From: Paenibacillus mangrovi
Lineage (GTDB): Bacteria > Bacillota > Bacilli > Paenibacillales > Paenibacillaceae
Assembly (NCBI RefSeq): GCF_022898935.1
Contig: NZ_JALIRP010000002.1
Span: forward strand, 1-64,000
Direction: 5' to 3'
DNA length: 64,000 nt
In this document: positions 8,696 through 16,722 of the stretch, in pieces
Layout of the letters: every line of letters starts with the position of its first letter
Numbering within the stretch: position 1 is the stretch's first letter
Notes under the pieces: model-generated
Database searches by the model: none
What the model saw: only the letters and a program-made list of their open reading frames with translations
Told to the model about the DNA's origin: nothing
Made by a program: the position numbers and the translations under genes

Positions 8696-9043
8696 CTAAT
8701 GGCCGAACTTTTTATAGATCATTATGGAAATCCAGATGGCAAAAAGTACCCAAACAATGATGAACAAGGTTGCCGTGAACCAGTTCTTAGGCTTTTTTTG
8801 AAACTCCTGCGCCTTTTCTCTGTTTTCTTCAATAACATCTTTGGGAATCATTTTCAAGGCAAGAACGATACCTAACGGGACTATGATTAAATCGTCAAGA
8901 TAGCCTAGAATCGGGATAAAATCAGGAATTAGGTCGATGGGACTGAACGCATAAGCCACAACACACATAGTAAATAGTTTCGCGTACCACTTGACTCTAG
9001 GGTCTCTATAAGAAAGATACAGGGCAATCAGATTGGACTTCAA
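8696..9043 (-). CDS. DUF1232 (YkvA-like) small membrane protein
   Basis: About 115 residues. The DUF1232 core is clear: YRDPRVKWYAK, then the SPIDLIPDFIPILGYLDDLI signature in two parts, with a hydrophobic segment after it. A second hydrophobic segment at the C-terminus (FTATLFIIVWVLFAIWISIMI) gives a likely second membrane span. The only in-frame start I can find is TTG 9043, with a poor ribosome binding site, so the start is uncertain. Function of the family is unknown. Confidence 0.75.
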   Translation of the reverse strand: MKSNLIALYLSYRDPRVKWYAKLFTMCVVAYAFSPIDLIPDFIPILGYLDDLIIVPLGIVLALKMIPKDVIEENREKAQEFQKKPKNWFTATLFIIVWVLFAIWISIMIYKKFGH

Positions 9044-9140
9044 TTGCTTTGCAATTTGCTTAAGTTTTTGTAGGATGGTACAATTCCCCTCTCGCCAGGC
9101 TAAATCAGATCAGTATTGCTTCTCAGATAATTCCACTTCA

Positions 9141-9172
9141 AAAAGGAACAACCCTTCCACTTGGGAAGGGTC
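9141..9172 (-). terminator. Terminator downstream of the ketosynthase gene
   Basis: ACCCTTCC and GGAAGGGT form an 8-bp stem (9151-9171). On the minus strand it is followed by a T-rich stretch (TGTTCCTTTTT). It lies about 125 bases beyond the ketosynthase stop. Confidence 0.55.
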
Positions 9173-9295
9173 TTGACACCGATACATCTAATTATAATTC
9201 TTTCTACACGAGAAGTGAACAGCTATCCACATGGCCAAGGTGGCTGTTAAAACTAATATGTATGAGTCTGTAGAAAAAGTGTCAATCAATGCAAT

Positions 9296-10441
9296 TTATT
9301 CATGCACTTCAGTAGAAGCTCCCACTACAGTCAACATCATAATAGAAGATTGGAATCTGCCGCTTTCAGGAACGACGCACACTACTTGCTCACCTTCAGA
9401 TAGACGCCCGGAGTACAGTAGTTCCTCTAGCATAATATATATCGAAGCCGCAGCCGTGTTCCCCTTCGTATATAAATTGGTGAACCATTTCTCTTCCGGG
9501 ATATTCACCCCGCCAAGCTCCAGCAACTTGAAAATTTCATCCCTGAAAAAATGCGATGAATAATGGCAGACCATCCAATCAATGGCCTCAGGGTCGATCC
9601 GCCCCTCCTCCACAAGCTCCAAAAACCGATGGGTTCCTACCTTGGTAATTTCATTGACAAGCCTTACGTCCTGCTTTAGATTCAGAGCTCCATGATCCGC
9701 CGCTTCATGAATGGATGAATAATCAAGCCAGGAACGGTTTCCGTCTTCTTTACTCATCCCTGAATACATGCAGACATCGTATTGATTCGCATACGACTTG
9801 TTATCGATCCATTCAATACGCAGCGATTGTCCCTGTGTGGAAGGCGTATTTTGCAAAATCGCTGCACCTGCTCCATCGGAAAGCATAAATCGTAAAAAGT
9901 CCGTATCGAATGGTACTCGGCTGTTGCTATAAATTCCCTGGGCTTCGAATTTCGTATGCTTAAATTCACGGCTCAGAAACTCACTGGAACAAGCTATTGC
10001 TGCTTCATGTTCACCTGCTTTTATATGTAAATAAGCATTCTTCAAAGCTTGCATCCCGCTAGCGCATAACCCGGCATGTGATGATATTTCCATAACGGGC
10101 AAACCGGTCTCCGCATGCACCATACTGGCGAAGCCGGGTAGAAGCATGTCGCCTCTAGTCGTGCCTGTCGCTAGGAACCCGATTTCATGATCCGGTAGAT
10201 TCCCATTACGTTCCAATGCTTCGCGAATAGCTAGGGAAGCCATCTCCGCGTTCGTGTATAGACTCTTTTGCTCTTTATCCATGGCATAATATCGCTGCTT
10301 GATTTGATTTTTCTCTAGTATGATCCGCTTGGTTTTGGAAGATTTGCCTCCGATTTTGCCGAGATAATCCTCGATTTCATCATTTTCAACCGGAGAGCCA
10401 GGAAGAAACTTACCCATACTAGTAATATAGACCGGATTCAT
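9296..10441 (-). CDS. Beta-ketoacyl-ACP synthase III-like enzyme (DarB-like)
   Basis: 381-residue thiolase-fold condensing enzyme of the FabH (KAS III) group. The nucleophile is the Cys in HAGLCASGMQAL, the histidine is in VCHYSSHFF, and the asparagine is in the KGNTAAASI motif, so the Cys-His-Asn triad is intact. The N-terminus (FLPGSPVENDEIEDYLG, then KIGGKSSKTKRIILEKN) resembles DarB ketosynthases of dialkylresorcinol clusters rather than housekeeping FabH. No DarA, acyl carrier protein or aromatase gene is adjacent, so the product is unknown. GAGGTG precedes ATG 10441. It is transcribed alone, divergent from the DinB gene. Confidence 0.8.
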   Translation of the reverse strand: MNPVYITSMGKFLPGSPVENDEIEDYLGKIGGKSSKTKRIILEKNQIKQRYYAMDKEQKSLYTNAEMASLAIREALERNGNLPDHEIGFLATGTTRGDMLLPGFASMVHAETGLPVMEISSHAGLCASGMQALKNAYLHIKAGEHEAAIACSSEFLSREFKHTKFEAQGIYSNSRVPFDTDFLRFMLSDGAGAAILQNTPSTQGQSLRIEWIDNKSYANQYDVCMYSGMSKEDGNRSWLDYSSIHEAADHGALNLKQDVRLVNEITKVGTHRFLELVEEGRIDPEAIDWMVCHYSSHFFRDEIFKLLELGGVNIPEEKWFTNLYTKGNTAAASIYIMLEELLYSGRLSEGEQVVCVVPESGRFQSSIMMLTVVGASTEVHE

Positions 10442-10637
10442 AGAACACCTCGTAAGTTTTATATATTGCTAATTATTATAGATATTCTATGAATTGTAAA
10501 GTATTGGAATTCGATATGAAGCGGGGTTCACCCGCTTATAATTTTTGATCCGATTTGCACTCCGTTTGAAAAGTATCCAAATTAATACTATGATGAACTT
10601 GGACAGGTACAGAACAATATCAAAGAGGAGTGTTAAG

Positions 10638-11120
10638 ATGTATAGAACGGTTCAAGATTTTGTAAATGAATGGTCACATGCAGCAGTTGGAACGATCAAG
10701 GTTCTTGAAGCAATGTCAGATGAAAAGCTGGGGCAATCTATCGTGGAAGGCCATAGCTCCCTTGGATGGTTGGGCTGGCACTTAACCACCTCTCCAATGT
10801 TCTTTGCAGGTATGGCGGGACTAAGTATGGAACCCGTTGGCGACCCTAAGGCGATACCTACTCAAGCTAGCGAGATTGTTACAGGCTATAAGACCATGGC
10901 TGAACGCTTAAAAAATGCTGCAGAGACGTTGACCGATGAACAAATGGTGGAAAGCGTTGATACATTTGCGGGACCGACTCCACGCGGTGCTGTGCTTCGC
11001 ATGCTTATCGATCACCAGACACATCATCGTGGTCAGATGACGGTTCTTCTGCGTCAAGCAGGCTTGACTGTCCCAGGTGTTATCGGTCCTACAAGAGAAG
11101 AGCAGATGAAGATGAAATAA
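10638..11120 (+). CDS. DinB/YfiT-like family protein
   Basis: 160-residue four-helix-bundle DinB-superfamily protein. The metal-binding histidines are in GWHL and DHQTHHRGQM, as in DinB/BstA/YfiT members, which include thiol-dependent transferases. In a bacillithiol-making organism a thiol S-transferase role is possible but not shown. ATG 10638 is chosen because AAGAGGAG precedes it; an upstream in-frame start at 10545 adds 31 residues that do not belong to the fold. Confidence 0.8.
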   Translation: MYRTVQDFVNEWSHAAVGTIKVLEAMSDEKLGQSIVEGHSSLGWLGWHLTTSPMFFAGMAGLSMEPVGDPKAIPTQASEIVTGYKTMAERLKNAAETLTDEQMVESVDTFAGPTPRGAVLRMLIDHQTHHRGQMTVLLRQAGLTVPGVIGPTREEQMKMK

Positions 11121-11194
11121 AGGCATTACCTCCCGGTCCAGAGACTAGTTACCGTCCTTATTAGCCGATATGTTGTACAATCCAGATTATGAAT

Positions 11195-11217
11195 AAAAGC
11201 CCCATTTAGGGGCTTTT
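11195..11217. terminator. Bidirectional terminator between DinB and VOC genes
   Basis: AAAAGCCCC (11195-11203) pairs perfectly with GGGGCTTTT (11209-11217) around ATTTA. It sits between two convergent genes and has T runs in both directions. Confidence 0.8.
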
Positions 11218-11224
11218 GTAGTCT

Positions 11225-11674
11225 TTATTTTAGTCGATCATCATACATTAATTGAATTTGAATGCCGAACGGGTCCTCAATAATGCCGTATGCTTTGCTA
11301 AATACATTCTTAGCTAAAGGAACAATGATTCGTACCCTATCATCTGTAGTTAAGCTCTTGTAGAAACGCTCAATTTCTTCTAAGTCCGCACTTTGAATAC
11401 ACAATGAGGTGTTGTTGCCAACTGTGTATTTTTCTTTGGGATCCATTGGATTTTCTGCCAGCATGACTTTTGTTTTTCCGATGGATAAGACGGAGTGAGT
11501 AATATAATGCTTATTTTCATCCGTAAGCTGCAGTGAGCTGTCGCGTTTTGCCATGTCTTCATAGGTAACGAGCAACAATTCCTTAGCGTCAAAATGCTTT
11601 TTGTAAAAATCGACAGCTTCTTTTGCTTTTCCGTTCATCGATAAGAAAATAGCTACTTCTAGTGTTGCACTCAT
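11225..11674 (-). CDS. VOC (glyoxalase/PhnB-like) family protein
   Basis: 149-residue vicinal-oxygen-chelate protein of the PhnB/YjdN type. It has the FLSMNGKAKEAVDFYKKHF opening and the C-terminal GIIEDPFGIQIQL segment of the beta-alpha-beta-beta-beta repeat. ATG 11674 has an AAAGGAG site; the upstream extension to 11767 would read back into the shared regulatory region. It is divergent from a WYL-type regulator with inverted repeats between them, so that regulator may control it. Ligand unknown. Confidence 0.8.
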   Translation of the reverse strand: MSATLEVAIFLSMNGKAKEAVDFYKKHFDAKELLLVTYEDMAKRDSSLQLTDENKHYITHSVLSIGKTKVMLAENPMDPKEKYTVGNNTSLCIQSADLEEIERFYKSLTTDDRVRIIVPLAKNVFSKAYGIIEDPFGIQIQLMYDDRLK

Positions 11675-11723
11675 TATATCAGACTCCTTTTGTATAATGA
11701 TTTCAGGTGGATATCTTATCATG

Positions 11724-11781
11724 TTGATATATGACCTTGAACTTATCATAATTGATAAAGGTATCAAAACATGACACCTTT
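11724..11781 (+). promoter_or_regulatory. Promoter and operator-like repeats of the WYL regulator gene
   Basis: TTGATA (11724-11729) and CATAAT (11747-11752) are 17 bases apart. The perfect palindrome TTATCA-TAAT-TGATAA (11744-11759) covers the -10. A second inverted repeat, AAAGGTATC/GACACCTTT (11757-11781, 8 of 9 pairs), follows. The arrangement suggests that the divergent regulator binds here. This is inference from position. Confidence 0.5.
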
Positions 11782-11795
11782 ATAAGGAGATTTAT

Positions 11796-12734
11796 ATGAA
11801 GAAATCAGAAAGATTAAATGACATGATCAGATACTTAAACGGTCGGGAGTTCTTTAATTTAAATGACCTCATGGAGAAATACAATATTTCAAAAAGCACA
11901 GCTCTACGTGATATTAGTTCATTAGAACAATTAGGTATGCCTATTTTTTCGGAACATGGCCGACATGGACGATATGGGATCTTAAAAAATAGATTGTTAT
12001 CACCCATTATTTTTACGATGGATGAAGTGTATGCTCTGTACTTTGCCATGTTGACTTTAGAAGCTTATCAGTCAACGCCATTTCATTTAAGTGTCAACCA
12101 ACTAAATGAGAAGTTTGAAAACTGTCTTTCTAAAGAACAAATCAGACAGATTCACAACATGAAAAAAGTCCTGCAATTTGAAATGTATCAGCATCATCAT
12201 GTGAGTCGTTTTCTAGATAAAATTCTAAAAAGCATTCTTAATGAGAGCAGCTGTAGGATTCAATACGCAAAAAATAATCAGGAAAAAAGTTACCATGTTC
12301 AATTTTTCAAAATTTCCGCTAAGTTTGGTCAATGGTATGCTACTGGGATAGAGCTAAATACCAATCAATATAGAGTTTTCAGATGTGATCGAATAACCTT
12401 TATTGAAGAAGTGGAAACCACATCTCACTGTTCTATAGATGAACTCCTTAGTCGTTCATTAGAAATTTATCAATCTGAGGAGAGAATTGACTTTGAAGTT
12501 GAAATTTCTGAACAAGCAAAGGATATTTTTTATAAAGAACATTATCCTTCTATGAAAATAGAAAATGGTAATAAAACCGTCATCAGGGGATTCTATAATC
12601 CAGGAGAAGAGGAGTTTATAGCTAACTATTTTATGAGATATGGTTATCATGTTATATCTGTGAAACCTCAATCATTAAAACAAATGATCCAAGATCGGGT
12701 AGAGAAACTCTTCAATTACTATCAAAAAATATAG
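11796..12734 (+). CDS. HTH/WYL-domain transcriptional regulator (YafY type)
   Basis: 312-residue regulator. A DeoR-like winged helix occupies about residues 1-60 (LNDMIRYLNGREFFNLNDLM...ISKSTALRDISSLEQL). A WYL-type ligand-sensing region follows (about 135-225, with FGQWYATGIELNTNQYRVFRCDRI) and a C-terminal extension domain. The start has AAGGAG. The gene is distinctly AT-rich compared with the 18-64 kb part of the window. It is divergent from the VOC gene, its likely target. The effector is unknown. Confidence 0.85.
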   Translation: MKKSERLNDMIRYLNGREFFNLNDLMEKYNISKSTALRDISSLEQLGMPIFSEHGRHGRYGILKNRLLSPIIFTMDEVYALYFAMLTLEAYQSTPFHLSVNQLNEKFENCLSKEQIRQIHNMKKVLQFEMYQHHHVSRFLDKILKSILNESSCRIQYAKNNQEKSYHVQFFKISAKFGQWYATGIELNTNQYRVFRCDRITFIEEVETTSHCSIDELLSRSLEIYQSEERIDFEVEISEQAKDIFYKEHYPSMKIENGNKTVIRGFYNPGEEEFIANYFMRYGYHVISVKPQSLKQMIQDRVEKLFNYYQKI

Positions 12735-12803
12735 ATCAGCACGTATATCATAGGACTTTTTATCCCGGTAACACGTGGCATGGCCCATCCCGCAACCGAA
12801 CCT

Positions 12804-13247
12804 TCACCGATTGACTAACAGACTCATAGTAATGTTTCTTTCAGAGAACCCCATTTGCTTATAAAGTTGAACCGCATGATTTTCTGCAAAAACTCCCAGA
12901 CGAATCTCAGAGTATCCCTCAGATTCCAGGTGCTCAATGGCGTTTTTCATTAGGTGCTTAGAGATGCCTTTTCCCCTGAAATCTTGAAGCACGTATAGTT
13001 CGTATATAAAGCCAATTATCTCATCGGTGAATTGGTCTTTGCTTGACCCTATTAGAATCCACCCCATCAGCTCATCTTCTTCCGTAGCAATTAAGTAATA
13101 ACACCCCTTCCCCAAAAGTGGCTCAACGAGTTGCTTCATTTTTTCGTCTGTTGGTCTAACTCCACCCAGTGTCCCTTCAAATAAAGCTTGTGGCGAGAGT
13201 TTCAAAATGTTTTCAAGTTCCACAATGTTTGGTTTTCTAATCTCCAT
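12804..13247 (-). CDS. GNAT-family N-acetyltransferase
   Basis: 147 residues. The acetyl-CoA loop is visible as QDFRGKGISKHLMKNAIEHL (the Q/RxxGxG/A pattern) and is followed by the C-terminal AVQLYKQMGFSE motif common in GNAT enzymes. Substrate unknown. An AGGAG lies rather far (about 14 bases) before ATG 13247, so the start is only probable. It stands alone between a plus-strand regulator and the repeat-flanked hydrolase gene. Confidence 0.8.
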   Translation of the reverse strand: MEIRKPNIVELENILKLSPQALFEGTLGGVRPTDEKMKQLVEPLLGKGCYYLIATEEDELMGWILIGSSKDQFTDEIIGFIYELYVLQDFRGKGISKHLMKNAIEHLESEGYSEIRLGVFAENHAVQLYKQMGFSERNITMSLLVNR

Positions 13248-13282
13248 AAGATAGTGTTCGCTCCTAGATATTAATTTTAAAA

Positions 13283-13308
13283 CAAAAGAGGGGCTATTTC
13301 CCCCTCTT
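13283..13308 (-). terminator. Orphan minus-strand terminator
   Basis: AAGAGGGG and CCCCTCTT form a perfect 8-bp stem. The T-rich tail (TTGTTTT) is on the minus strand. The gene to its right is on the plus strand, so the terminator serves no visible gene. It may mark a former gene or a junction. Confidence 0.5.
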
Positions 13309-13386
13309 CACTGATGTCCGTCAAAACATCTTAATTCAATTGTCTTTCCCACCTATATTCACACTTTCCGCACCAACAGTGCACAG

Positions 13387-13403
13387 CACTCCACATGTGT
13401 TGA
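13387..13403. repeat. 17-bp direct repeat, left copy
   Basis: CACTCCACATGTGTTGA occurs here and again at 14375-14391 in the same orientation. The pair flanks the GDSL hydrolase gene, with 988 bases from start to start. The core CACATGTG is itself palindromic. Confidence 0.8.
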
Positions 13404-13505
13404 ATGCATTTAGCGGAAAAAATAATCAGAGCCGATTAACCGCCGTTTCGAAATGTTACTTCGATTAATAGGATAGGAATAAACTACTAGAAGGAGGTGT
13501 TTTCT

Positions 13506-14207
13506 TTGTCCGATAAACATGGGCACAAATCTGATCAACACCAGCATCACACTCTTCAATATACAGCTCTCGGTGATTCCATTGCATTTGGTGTTGGAGG
13601 CACTGATCATTATGGGTACGTTAATTATTTTCGAGATTTTTTGGCTACTGTATGCCATCGTGTAAATTTAACAAATCGGGCTGTTCCAGGTTTCACAAGT
13701 ACTGATTTGCTCCATCAACTTCAACAGGATTCTACCGCTCGACAAGCAATAAAAAAAGCTAATCTAATTACCATTAGTATTGGTGGAGGAAACCTATTCA
13801 ATTGTTTAGCTACTCCTACGCCTGCATGTTTTGAAAATGGAGTGCTAACTTTTGTTGAAGACTGGCCCCGAATTTTAAAAGAAATTCGTAAATCCATAAG
13901 ATCTCGAGCTAAAATTCTTGTTATGACTGTTTACAATCCGCTGAAATGTGATGATCCCAATTACAACTCAATCGATTTCTTTATCCAACAAATTAACCAA
14001 GTGATAAAGAAGCGCGAAAACCGTTCAAAATATCAATATAAGGTTGTTAATGTCCATCGTGATTTTCGAGGAACATTCACTGATGGGCGTTGCAAGGTTT
14101 GTACTTGGACACATTTCTGTGAACTTCCCCCTAATGTACATCCCACTGACGCGGGCCATTTAGAAATTGCTCGTTTACATGAATTGAAATTTCTGAAACA
14201 TTGTTAG
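13506..14207 (+). CDS. SGNH/GDSL-type hydrolase (esterase/lipase-like)
   Basis: About 233 residues. Block I is YTALGDSIAFGVGG with the GDS nucleophile, an SIGGGNLF segment supplies the block II/III glycine and asparagine, and the C-terminal HPTDAGHLEIA supplies Asp and His. The fold assignment is therefore secure; the substrate (lipid, acetylated polymer or spore component) is not. TTG 13506 is chosen because AAGGAGGT ends seven bases before it; the in-frame GTG at 13497 lies inside that site. The N-terminus is histidine-rich (HGHKSDQHQHH) and lacks a signal peptide. The gene is AT-rich and flanked by 17-bp direct repeats. Confidence 0.8.
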   Translation: MSDKHGHKSDQHQHHTLQYTALGDSIAFGVGGTDHYGYVNYFRDFLATVCHRVNLTNRAVPGFTSTDLLHQLQQDSTARQAIKKANLITISIGGGNLFNCLATPTPACFENGVLTFVEDWPRILKEIRKSIRSRAKILVMTVYNPLKCDDPNYNSIDFFIQQINQVIKKRENRSKYQYKVVNVHRDFRGTFTDGRCKVCTWTHFCELPPNVHPTDAGHLEIARLHELKFLKHC

Positions 14208-14255
14208 ATAATTTTGCGGATATTGATTAAATGAAACAAACGGTGCATTGAATGA

Positions 14256-14276
14256 AAAACGTTGCGAAACGTTTTT
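14256..14276 (+). terminator. Terminator of the GDSL hydrolase gene
   Basis: AAAACGTT (14256-14263) pairs with AACGTTTT (14268-14275) around GCGA, followed by T. AT-rich but perfect. It lies 49 bases after the stop. Confidence 0.5.
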
Positions 14277-14374
14277 AACAGAAAAAGACACTGACGATCA
14301 AATCCATGCCGTTAAAAAGCATATAGCTTCGAGGGGCTTAATTTGATACCCCTTTCAATTTTAGTAACACTGTA

Positions 14375-14391
14375 CACTCCACATGTGTTGA
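14375..14391. repeat. 17-bp direct repeat, right copy
   Basis: Second exact copy of CACTCCACATGTGTTGA (first at 13387-13403). It lies between the hydrolase terminator and the end of murF. Confidence 0.8.
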
Positions 14392-14481
14392 GTAGACAGT
14401 GAAAACAATTCTATATTGTGTCCTCATCAGATTGGTGTTTGCTCTAATGAGCGATTTGAAGGAAGAGTACACTTTGTCTTC

Positions 14482-15858
14482 CTAAATTTCCTTAAGCTGT
14501 TCAACTACTTCCTCAAGTTTCATTCCCCTAGAACCCTTGACTAAAACAACTGAATTTGTTTGTATTATCGATTCTACTGCTTTAACAATCTCTTCTTTCT
14601 GATGGAATGCTATTACATGTCCTTGTGGGAAAACTCCCATAGCCTCCAATGCTATGTATTCAGCAAGTTTTCCTACCGTGAAAACGTAATTTACATATCT
14701 TGGGTCTAATAAACGTCCAATCTCTTGATGGAATAGGATTTCGTTTTCCCCTAATTCAAACATGTCACCTAGAACTATGATTTTTTGATTATATTCGGAA
14801 AGTTCCTGAAATGTTTCAATTGCACTTTTCATGGAAGTAGGACTAGCATTCCATGCGTCATTTATAACAATGAAGCCAGATTTTGATTTAGACTTTTCCA
14901 TTCTCATTCCAGTTATTTCAAGTTTTTTTAAACCCTTTGTTATATTTTCTTTGGTCACTCCTAGATGTTCAGCTACTGCAATAGATGCAAGTGCATTATT
15001 TACATTATGTGCACCAATAAGAGGAAAACTATAAGAATGACCATTTAAAACGAAGGTTGTACTGTCAGATAAAGCGGAAATTGAAGTTGTAAAATAATCA
15101 TTTTGATTGGATAATCCAAAACGAATAATCTTAACAGATTCATGCAAGTTAAGTTTTTTTATGCCTTCTTCCAATAACTCCTCGTCACCATTGATGACAA
15201 TTACACTATTTTCGGGTAATCCATTTGTGATTTGTAATTTCGCCTGAGCAATGTTTTCCCTTAACCCAAAATTGGATATATGGGATTCACCTATCATAGT
15301 CAACACTGCAACGTTTGGTTGGGCGATACTCGCTAATCGTTCCATTTCTCCAAGGTAACTTATTCCCATTTCTAATACGACTACTTCGGTGTCTTTATTA
15401 GTTTCAAGTAAAGTTATCGGTAATCCGTATTGTCCATTTAGGTTACCTTGTGTCTTATGTACTTTAAAAGTGGTGCTAAGTATCGAACTAATCATATCTT
15501 TAGTTGTTGTTTTCCCGTTACTTCCAGTTATTCCTATAATGATAGCGTGCAATTCAGTTCGGTATGCTTTAGCTAATGCTTGTAGTGCAACAAAAGTATC
15601 CTCGACAATAATTAAGGGGATATTTAGGGGAGGGTTCGGATGATTTTTTTGCCACAGCGAAGCAACTGCACCATTATCTACCGCATTTAATGCATATTTA
15701 TGACCATCATCATTTCTTATAATAGGAATGAAAAGATTACCTTGTTTAGTTGTTCTAGAATCAATGGACACACCCTTGATTAAAATGGTTTGAGAATCGG
15801 GAAGTAATACTTCTCCTGATACCATCTTTGCAATATCGTTTAAATTTTTCTGTATCAA
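14482..15858 (-). CDS. murF: UDP-N-acetylmuramoyl-tripeptide--D-alanyl-D-alanine ligase (extra MurF)
   Basis: 458-residue Mur ligase that joins D-Ala-D-Ala to the UDP-MurNAc-tripeptide in the cytoplasm. The ATP loop is GITGSNGKTTTKDMI (about residue 107-121). Also present are the VVLEMGISYLGEM segment and NDAWNASPTSMKSAI. The TTG start at 15858 has a GGGAGGGG site. MurF normally sits with ddl or in the division/cell-wall cluster, but here it stands alone in an AT-rich accessory stretch with no ddl. It is probably a second copy gained by transfer. Whether it prefers a variant dipeptide cannot be told from sequence. Confidence 0.85.
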   Translation of the reverse strand: MIQKNLNDIAKMVSGEVLLPDSQTILIKGVSIDSRTTKQGNLFIPIIRNDDGHKYALNAVDNGAVASLWQKNHPNPPLNIPLIIVEDTFVALQALAKAYRTELHAIIIGITGSNGKTTTKDMISSILSTTFKVHKTQGNLNGQYGLPITLLETNKDTEVVVLEMGISYLGEMERLASIAQPNVAVLTMIGESHISNFGLRENIAQAKLQITNGLPENSVIVINGDEELLEEGIKKLNLHESVKIIRFGLSNQNDYFTTSISALSDSTTFVLNGHSYSFPLIGAHNVNNALASIAVAEHLGVTKENITKGLKKLEITGMRMEKSKSKSGFIVINDAWNASPTSMKSAIETFQELSEYNQKIIVLGDMFELGENEILFHQEIGRLLDPRYVNYVFTVGKLAEYIALEAMGVFPQGHVIAFHQKEEIVKAVESIIQTNSVVLVKGSRGMKLEEVVEQLKEI

Positions 15859-15933
15859 AAGTAATTCCCCTCCCTGTTTAATTCAATAAACAATTTTATT
15901 CAAACATTTATAAATTTAATCCCTCTAAATTTA

Positions 15934-16281
15934 CTACAAAATGGATTCTGATAAAAGAGAATGTCTGTTAAACCCACTCGATATCACTGCGTGCGTACAA
16001 CGCCATTTGTATTCCTCTGCCTTTGTTTTGTATCCTCTATCACAGATAACTAAAACCTTTTCTATCTCTTCGGAACGAACCATACTCTCCATAAAGGCAT
16101 TAATGTCATGCCCTTCCTTCAAGTCCCATTTGTCCAATACCACTTCAGCGTAGTTATCTCGTAGCCTAATGGCTAACTCTAGTTACCCAGTCCTCATGCA
16201 CTTGAGAAGTCCAGCTATAAGAAATGATACTTTGGGTGGCTTCAATGTTTTGTCAGTCTTATAAAATTCTCTCCTTGTCAT
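15934..16281 (-). pseudogene. Broken SEFIR/TIR-like domain protein
   Basis: Minus strand only, reading in several frames. A candidate start ATG at 16281 opens MTRREFYKTDKTLKPPKVS. A frameshift near 16225 is needed to continue as ISYSWTSQVHEDW, the typical SEFIR/TIR beta-1 region. Another shift leads to LAIRLRDNYAEVVLDKWDL and then EIEKVLVICDRGYKTKAEE. After that the expected GGVGTETQII-type segment is degraded by further shifts and a stop. Only the domain's first part remains. Such domains occur in bacterial defence and NAD-signalling proteins. It is almost certainly non-functional; the rest of the gene is missing. Confidence 0.75.
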
Positions 16282-16403
16282 AAACACTACAGTTCTTGTC
16301 CAACGGGGAGAACATCTTCAACTTTTCGTCCTTTGAAAACAGAAAATCAATATCACTATGATGGAGTCCTATTCTCACGCATTACTCCTCTTCAAAATTG
16401 ACC

Positions 16404-16682
16404 TTACACACATTCGCTAAAAGGATTCCAATTGGGGTCACGCACATCATCGTCAGTTGGTTTCCTAACAAATTTTACGCACCGTTCTTCGCATGCCCCG
16501 AACTCTATAAAATTTTTCTGCCCTTGTCTTAAAGATACTTCATTTGCCCCACCCTCATAGTCTGGATCATCAAACTGTACACCATCATCTTCCCAAAAAC
16601 AAATTTTACATATTTCATAAGTACCAGTTGGCTGTTCATCTAAAGTCATGTATCCACAGCACGGACAAGTATATTTTTCCAT
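16404..16682 (-). CDS. Cysteine-rich CPCC-family protein
   Basis: 92-residue protein with the family hallmark YTCPCCGYMTL at the N-terminus and a second CKICFWEDDGVQFDDPDY segment, forming a likely four-cysteine zinc site. Members of this family often occur among immunity genes of polymorphic toxin systems. It lies 40 bases downstream of a barstar-like gene on the same strand, which fits an orphan immunity cassette. No toxin gene is visible nearby. The immunity role is inference. Confidence 0.8.
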   Translation of the reverse strand: MEKYTCPCCGYMTLDEQPTGTYEICKICFWEDDGVQFDDPDYEGGANEVSLRQGQKNFIEFGACEERCVKFVRKPTDDDVRDPNWNPFSECV

Positions 16683-16722
16683 CTTATCACCGCACTTTAC
16701 AATCTTCGTCTTGTCCCATTCC

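Noticed and set aside
15941..16153. Small plus-strand ORF in the SEFIR pseudogene
   Set aside because: The minus strand has the recognisable domain; the plus frame is a shadow.
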